Below the pieces are notes generated by a model. The model saw only the letters and a list, made by a program, of their open reading frames with translations, was not told the origin of the DNA and searched no databases. 64,000 nt of DNA from Siphlonurus alternatus (lineage: Eukaryota > Arthropoda > Insecta > Ephemeroptera > Siphlonuridae): contig OX463784.1 in the NCBI GenBank assembly GCA_949825025.1, positions 1,451,168 to 1,515,167 on the forward strand, in the 5' to 3' direction. Shown piece after piece: positions 59,601 to 64,000 of this stretch. A program made the position numbers and the translations under genes. Each line of letters opens with the position of its first letter. Within the stretch, counting starts at the first letter, position 1.

Positions 59601-60880
59601 TCAAGTGAATATTTTTGCACCTCGATATTATGCAGACATTGTAACGTCTATATGAAAATTCACATTCGTCAAGTCCTTTACATTCTTCTGTTCAATTCAT
59701 CCTGAGAAAAATTTTGGTTTAAGGTGGAACTATATGTGGTTACTAATGTATCTACAAAAAATATCAACTGAATGCTCACATGTTAAATATTTTTGAATTA
59801 GAGCTCTATAGATAACAAAGGTATTTGCCAATTTCAATTTTGCATTTTTTCACGATAAATAATTTAAAAGGGTCATTTGACCCTCAAGGATTAAAGGGTC
59901 GCAAATTTAAGGGTCATGATTAGATCCGACATCAATTATACCAAACATAAAAATAGGATTTAAAATTGAACCTACCAGTGGTTACAAAAGTAGCTAGAAA
60001 TAAATTTTATTGCAACCTCCGTCAAATTTTAATTACACTTAAAACAATTAAAAAATGCGGCTTAAATTTCAAGTCAATATTTTTGCACCTCGAAATTATG
60101 CAAACATTGTAACGTCTATCTGAAAATTCACATTCCTCAAGTCCTTTACATTCTTCTGTTCAATTCATCCTAAGAAAAATTTTGGTTTAAGGTGGAACTA
60201 TATGTGGTTACTAATGTATCTACAAAAAATATCAACTGAATGCTCACATGTTAAATATTTTTGAATTAGAGCTCTATAGATAACAAAGGTATTTGCCAAT
60301 TTACATTTTGCATTTTTTCACGATAAATAATTTAAAAGGGTCATTTGACCCTCAAGGATTAAAGGGTCGCAAATTTAAGGGTCATGATTAGATCCGACAT
60401 CAATTATACCAAACATAAAAATAGGATTTAAAATGGAACCTACCTGTGGTTACAAAAGTAGCTAGAAATAAATTTTATTGCAACCTCCGTCAAATTTTAA
60501 TTACACTTAAAAAATAAAATGCGGCTTGGATTTCAAGTCAATATTTTTGCACCTCGAAATTATGCAAACATTGTAACGTCTATATGAAAATTCACATTCC
60601 TTAAGTCCTTTCCATTCTTCTGTTCAATTTATCCTCTGAGAAAAAATTTTGGTTTAAGGTGGAATTATATGTGGTTACTAATGTATCCAGAAATAATATC
60701 AACTGAATGCTCACATGTTATATATATTTTGCATAGATTAAAAAAAAATTGAATGGATGACATCATTGCACAGATGAATTAATTACGGTCAATTAAAGTA
60801 GTCTAAGACACCAAGGATATCCATATTATACCTCATTAAATAATGAAGGTTGGGATTAGAACATACTAGTGGTTACATAA

Positions 60881-61325
60881 AGGTGTACTGAAGGGAACAC
60901 TTTTTTAATATCATCTTATCAACAAAAATAAGACTGATTCACTGGTAATAACCATTTTATTGTTGAGGCCCCCAAATTTGAATTTCAGGGACCAACGGCT
61001 AAAAAGTGAAGTTGTGACGTATCGGTCTGGCCACACGCGATGCCCAGTAGAAATTTTATGGCGAGATGAGAGCAGAAGCGGCGATACCGGATGTTGGATG
61101 TAGGTGGGATGTAGAGGTAGGTGGCAGCACCGGACCACGTTGTTTAAACTTCAAACGAGCTCCGTATTTTTTTCGTTTTTTGAAGTGTTAAAAACTAAAT
61201 TAGTGATAAAAAATTGTTGTAATGTGATTATAAGTGTATGTACTAAAGAGTGTTTTATAAATATAGAGTGATCGTCACTTAATTTCAGCAAAAAGTGTAC
61301 TTATCTCTTTCACTCTTGTGCTACC
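60881..61325 (+). promoter_or_regulatory. 5' UTR / promoter region of the terminal LINE
   Basis: The satellite stops within GGTTACATAA at 60880 and a GC-mixed leader of about 445 bp begins at AGGTGTACTGAAGGG. It contains a TGACGT-type motif near 61015 and a GGATGTTGGATGTAGGTGGGATGTAG-like G-rich stretch (degenerate ~10-bp units) around 61090-61130. There is no TATA box close to the likely start. LINEs of the jockey group use internal TATA-less promoters in this position. Placement of the 5' end at the satellite edge is inferred. Confidence 0.5.
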
Positions 61326-63308
61326 ATGATGTCTGATCCCAGTTCTCGTGGTTCAGTAGCAGGTGTGTCTAGTGTTTTCATGCCAACTATGGCACATTGG
61401 TTGCCTACCAATAACACCCCGTATAATTACTGGGTCCAGCAAGAAGGAGCTCCAAATTTTGAAAGTAAGACTGTTATTGAAAAACTAAATATAATAGAAA
61501 AAGGTGTGGCAAAATTAACTGTCCTATATGAAAATTTGTACTATAATATGATAATGCAAAATGATAAGACAAGAAATAATGTGAATCAGCCATGTTGTAA
61601 TTATGACAATAGTATTAATATGCCAGTACGGCAAGTACAAAATAGTGTAGTGGATTTAAAAGGGTCACGTGCTCGGCCAATGTCATATTCTGCGGCGGCA
61701 CGCACGAGAGCAGCAGACAACTCCCGAGCAGAAGGTGTGTGGCTCGCTGCATCGAGGAGCGTAAATAGCTCTGCTGCTCGAGGTCGCACGGTGATGAACT
61801 CTCGCTCGAGGTCAGAAGGCGTGTGGCGCGCTGCACCGAGAGCAACACAAACTGACAGAGAGGGGGCGGAATGCGATTGGCGCACCGTTCCAAGTAATCA
61901 CCGCGGATCGAGAAAATCCATCCATATAAATGACCAAATCAACTTTGATCACACTAATCGTTTTAATAATCTTATCACTGACAATGCTAATATTTCTACA
62001 TTCAATCAAGATGACGTCACGTTTTCTCCAAACATTACAGAAATAAGAGGTAACCTCTTCTCTGCACCACCTGGATACGCTCTCGCGCATTGTGTTGGAG
62101 CAGACTTCTCTTGCAAAAGAGGAATAGCACCGGAAGTTGTAAAAAAAATTGACAACATCGACAACATGAAAGCACAGCTTCGCAGGCCTGGACAAGTAGC
62201 CGTAGATAAAAGAAATTCTGCAGAACGGCCTGTAATTTTTCATCTGGTGACTAAAGAGCTGTCTACGGACGTCCCAACACATGAAAAAATAATTGAAAGT
62301 CTGTGTGAACTGCGTAATGTCTGCCACTTATTAGGCATTACAAAACTAGCCATGCCTAGAATCGCATGTGGAAAAGACAGACAGAAATGGCGGAACATCA
62401 GTATTGAAATTGAATCAATATTTGCAAATTCAAATATACAAGTATTGATTTTTTATGCAACACGGGCTGATATAAAAAAATTCAAGGCTGAGAGCAAATT
62501 AAAGCAGGTGATAAATCGCAACGACATCCCTGCGGTGGAAACCTCTATGCCCAGCAATACAGGGGAACCCAAAATTATCACGGAGGTTACCGCTCCCATC
62601 GAACCTGCCGTGCAAATACACAACACGGAGGCGACTGCTGCGGTAAGGAATGACTCTCCTGTTGCGGCGATGGTGACACCTCACGTGGAGCTGTGCAGAG
62701 AGGTGGCGGAGGCGGCGAGCACCTCTGAGGTGCAGCAGCAAAGCTCAGCAGAAAACAGGCGGGCTGACACTGATCTTCCTCATGGTGTGGAGGAGCGCGA
62801 GGAGGAGAGGAGCAGGCGGGCCGCCACCATCCTCTCCTTGCAGTCTACACGGACAGGCCAAGGGTCCCTCATGACCCAGGGGTCACCTGAAGGTGACGCA
62901 GGTGTACATTCGGACACCCCGGCATCTGGTGAGCATTCTCCAACCCCCAGTGCTCCCTCACAAAGTCCGTCTCAAGTCATGCAAAATTTTTTTACTCCCA
63001 GTGCACCCATTTATTCCCAATTTACAGAAAATCCTGAAAAGTCAGACTCATTTTCAGAGGAACAAGAAAAAGAGTATGAGAGGTACAATAGTGCTGTTAA
63101 AGCTGGTGATTTAAATACCTCAGGGCTTGATGAATTTAATAAATTTTGCGCAGATACTCTTGGAGAAGATAATTTATACGAGCAAAATGAGAATTTTAAT
63201 ATACAAAAAAACTCAAATACTATTAGTCAAAGGCAACTTCGACCTAGAATTTCAGCACAAAACCATAATTATTTTCTACAAACAAAAGTACAGGTAAAAA
63301 AATCTTAA
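61326..63308 (+). CDS. LINE ORF1 protein carrying a TARG1/OARD1-type macrodomain
   Basis: The uninterrupted 660-codon frame starts at ATG 61326 (ATGATG). Residues about 48-78 look like a short coiled coil. Residues about 115-195 are Arg/Ala-rich, with three imperfect repeats centred on Trp (EGVWLAASR, EGVWRAAPR, ECDWRTVPS). Residues about 236-380 form a macrodomain. It has the ADP-ribose-binding entry EIRGNLFSAPPGYALAHCVGA, an LVTK motif, an AMPRIACGKDRQKW motif and a final IQVLIFYA strand. K310 and D351 are 41 residues apart, the spacing of the catalytic Lys/Asp pair in TARG1, which removes ADP-ribose from glutamate. The C-terminal 280 residues are Ser/Pro/Glu-rich and disordered-looking. 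The endonuclease frame follows immediately. The usual PHD, CCHC or RRM-like ORF1 domains were not seen. Confidence 0.85.
   Translation: MMSDPSSRGSVAGVSSVFMPTMAHWLPTNNTPYNYWVQQEGAPNFESKTVIEKLNIIEKGVAKLTVLYENLYYNMIMQNDKTRNNVNQPCCNYDNSINMPVRQVQNSVVDLKGSRARPMSYSAAARTRAADNSRAEGVWLAASRSVNSSAARGRTVMNSRSRSEGVWRAAPRATQTDREGAECDWRTVPSNHRGSRKSIHINDQINFDHTNRFNNLITDNANISTFNQDDVTFSPNITEIRGNLFSAPPGYALAHCVGADFSCKRGIAPEVVKKIDNIDNMKAQLRRPGQVAVDKRNSAERPVIFHLVTKELSTDVPTHEKIIESLCELRNVCHLLGITKLAMPRIACGKDRQKWRNISIEIESIFANSNIQVLIFYATRADIKKFKAESKLKQVINRNDIPAVETSMPSNTGEPKIITEVTAPIEPAVQIHNTEATAAVRNDSPVAAMVTPHVELCREVAEAASTSEVQQQSSAENRRADTDLPHGVEEREEERSRRAATILSLQSTRTGQGSLMTQGSPEGDAGVHSDTPASGEHSPTPSAPSQSPSQVMQNFFTPSAPIYSQFTENPEKSDSFSEEQEKEYERYNSAVKAGDLNTSGLDEFNKFCADTLGEDNLYEQNENFNIQKNSNTISQRQLRPRISAQNHNYFLQTKVQVKKS
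63294..63308 (+). promoter_or_regulatory. Candidate -1 ribosomal frameshift site at the ORF1/ORF2 junction
   Basis: ORF1 ends GTA AAA AAA TCT TAA. The seven As at 63296-63302 fall as A-AAA-AAA in the zero frame, the canonical X-XXY-YYZ slippery heptamer. The stop lies one codon after it. A -1 slip enters ATC TTA AAA TGT ACT, the open frame of the endonuclease. In that frame no ATG lies between the preceding stop (63266-63268) and the first endonuclease motif, which argues for frameshifting or reinitiation rather than a separate start. A downstream stimulatory fold was not assessed. Confidence 0.6.
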
Positions 63309-64000
63309 AATGTACTAATAAATGTATTTCAATTTTACAACTAAACATTCCAGGTTTTAAAGCAAAATTAACTTTATTTGAGTCTCTTCTTGAATTAGAA
63401 AATATTGATATAGCCATTATTTGTGAACATGGCCTTAAAAAGGAAGAGATTAGCACTATTAAATTTAAGAATTATAGATTAAGTACGTTTTTCTGTAGGT
63501 TATCGCAAGTTAAAGGTGGAGTGGCAATTTTTTCTAAAAATTTGTTAAATGTTGATAAAATTGATATTGTGTCTGCTGAATCATATTTTGAGTGCTGTCT
63601 TGCCAAGGTCAAATTAAACAAGTCGCAAAATATTTTTCTTGCATCAATCTATAGGTCACCAACGTGTAAAAAAGGAATATGTCAGAGTGAAATGATGGAT
63701 AAATTTTTTGAATGTTTTGAGACTATGTGTGTAAAAATAAATAATTTGTGTAGACATAATGATAAAATTGTATTGGGTGGAGATATTAACATTAATATTT
63801 TAAAGAAAAATAATACTGTAGATTTTTATACTGACATGTTGCAATCTTTTGGTTTACACATAGTAAACCAGCAACCAACTAGAGTATCCAAACACACTTC
63901 AACTCTTATTGATCATTTAATAATGAAAAACTCTGACTTAAACACAACGTGTGTCAGTAAAGACACAATACTGTCAGATCATAAATATACACTTTTAAAG
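63302..64000 (+). CDS. LINE ORF2, APE-type endonuclease (cut by the window edge)
   Basis: Reading the frame entered by a -1 shift, APE endonuclease motifs appear in order. They are LQLNIPGFKAK near 63335, an IICEHGL motif near 63418, a GGVAIFSKN motif, an ASIYRSPT motif near 63646, LGGDININIL near 63775, a STLIDHLIM motif near 63900 and SDHKYT at about 63974. These are the metal- and DNA-binding residues of AP-like endonucleases that nick target DNA for target-primed reverse transcription. The frame is uninterrupted for about 230 codons to the end of the window. RT should follow outside. Together with intact ORF1 this suggests a young, possibly active element. Confidence 0.88.
   Translation, partial: MLKCTNKCISILQLNIPGFKAKLTLFESLLELENIDIAIICEHGLKKEEISTIKFKNYRLSTFFCRLSQVKGGVAIFSKNLLNVDKIDIVSAESYFECCLAKVKLNKSQNIFLASIYRSPTCKKGICQSEMMDKFFECFETMCVKINNLCRHNDKIVLGGDININILKKNNTVDFYTDMLQSFGLHIVNQQPTRVSKHTSTLIDHLIMKNSDLNTTCVSKDTILSDHKYTLLK

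Larger units (their letters stand above)
30226..60880. repeat. 30.6-kb satellite array, ~59 monomers of two lengths
   Basis: The word ATGCGGCTT(G/A)(G/A) marks each monomer and recurs about 59 times, usually 427-430 bp (type A) or 463-476 bp (type B) apart, and about 359 bp in three deleted monomers. Both types share a core from TACCTAGAAAT…CAACCTCCGTC to TATGTGGTTACTAATGTATC. They then differ. Type A has TTTTGCATAGATT, GACATCATTGCACAGATGAA and GACACTAAGGATATCCATA. Type B has GAATTAGAGCTCTATAGATA, GGGTCATTTGACCCTCAAGG and AGATCCGACATCAATTATAC. Short ORFs (including one identical 71-codon frame seen three times) follow the repeat period and show no sign of coding. Six MITE copies and one LINE interrupt the array. 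Confidence 0.95.

Noticed and set aside
30226..60880. CRISPR-like or other prokaryotic array
   Set aside because: Repeat units of hundreds of bases without short direct repeats and unique spacers, in clearly eukaryotic DNA.
61326..63308. A host OARD1/TARG1 gene
   Set aside because: The macrodomain is embedded in a 660-residue intronless ORF with Arg-rich and disordered regions, followed at once by an APE endonuclease frame, which is LINE architecture.

Overview
This is eukaryotic, AT-rich, repeat-dense DNA, almost certainly from a metazoan and most likely an arthropod. The evidence is several LINE-type (non-LTR) retrotransposons with long 3' halves, many foldback/MITE elements, a 5S-rRNA-derived SINE, spliced exon structure, and a 30-kb satellite. 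The species cannot be read from the sequence. No bacterial operons, CRISPR arrays or convincing tRNA genes were seen.

Layout. 1-5.1 kb: AT-rich DNA with palindromic MITEs, a 5'-truncated LINE tail, and three related exon-like blocks (the third lies near 12.6 kb). 5.1-5.5 kb: a 5S-derived SINE with a poly(A) tail. 6.4-12.4 kb: nested transposons. A 4.3-kb inverted-repeat element is interrupted by a dead LINE, which itself carries an insertion. Next to it a foldback element is interrupted by a hAT-like element with an 8-bp target duplication. 12.4-16.8 kb: more MITEs and a CTTGCGCAAG-rich repeat. 16.9-20.0 kb: an uninterrupted 1054-codon R2/R4-like reverse transcriptase ORF on the minus strand that stops where its endonuclease domain should begin. 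20.4-22.5 kb: two minus-strand exons that join in frame to give an LRR C-terminal cap, a transmembrane helix and a short tail. This is the best candidate host gene in the window. 22.5-26.6 kb: a nearly full-length but broken LINE (PHD-finger ORF1, then APE endonuclease and RT). 26.9-28.7 kb: a GA microsatellite, a SINE-like piece and sequence of unknown origin. 28.7-30.2 kb: a 230-bp tandem repeat. 30.2-60.9 kb: a satellite of about 59 monomers of about 427 and 465-475 bp, organised in part into higher-order units of about 5.0 kb that each carry a pair of the same TA-flanked MITE. One unit is interrupted by a 5'-truncated LINE. 60.9 kb to the end: the 5' part of an apparently intact LINE.

The most striking result is in that last element. 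Its ORF1 carries a macrodomain of the TARG1/OARD1 (ADP-ribosyl-glutamate hydrolase) type, with the catalytic Lys/Asp pair apparently retained at the family spacing. ORF1 ends on a canonical A-AAA-AAA slippery heptamer from which a -1 shift enters the endonuclease frame. Both signals are read directly from the sequence; the functions are inferred.
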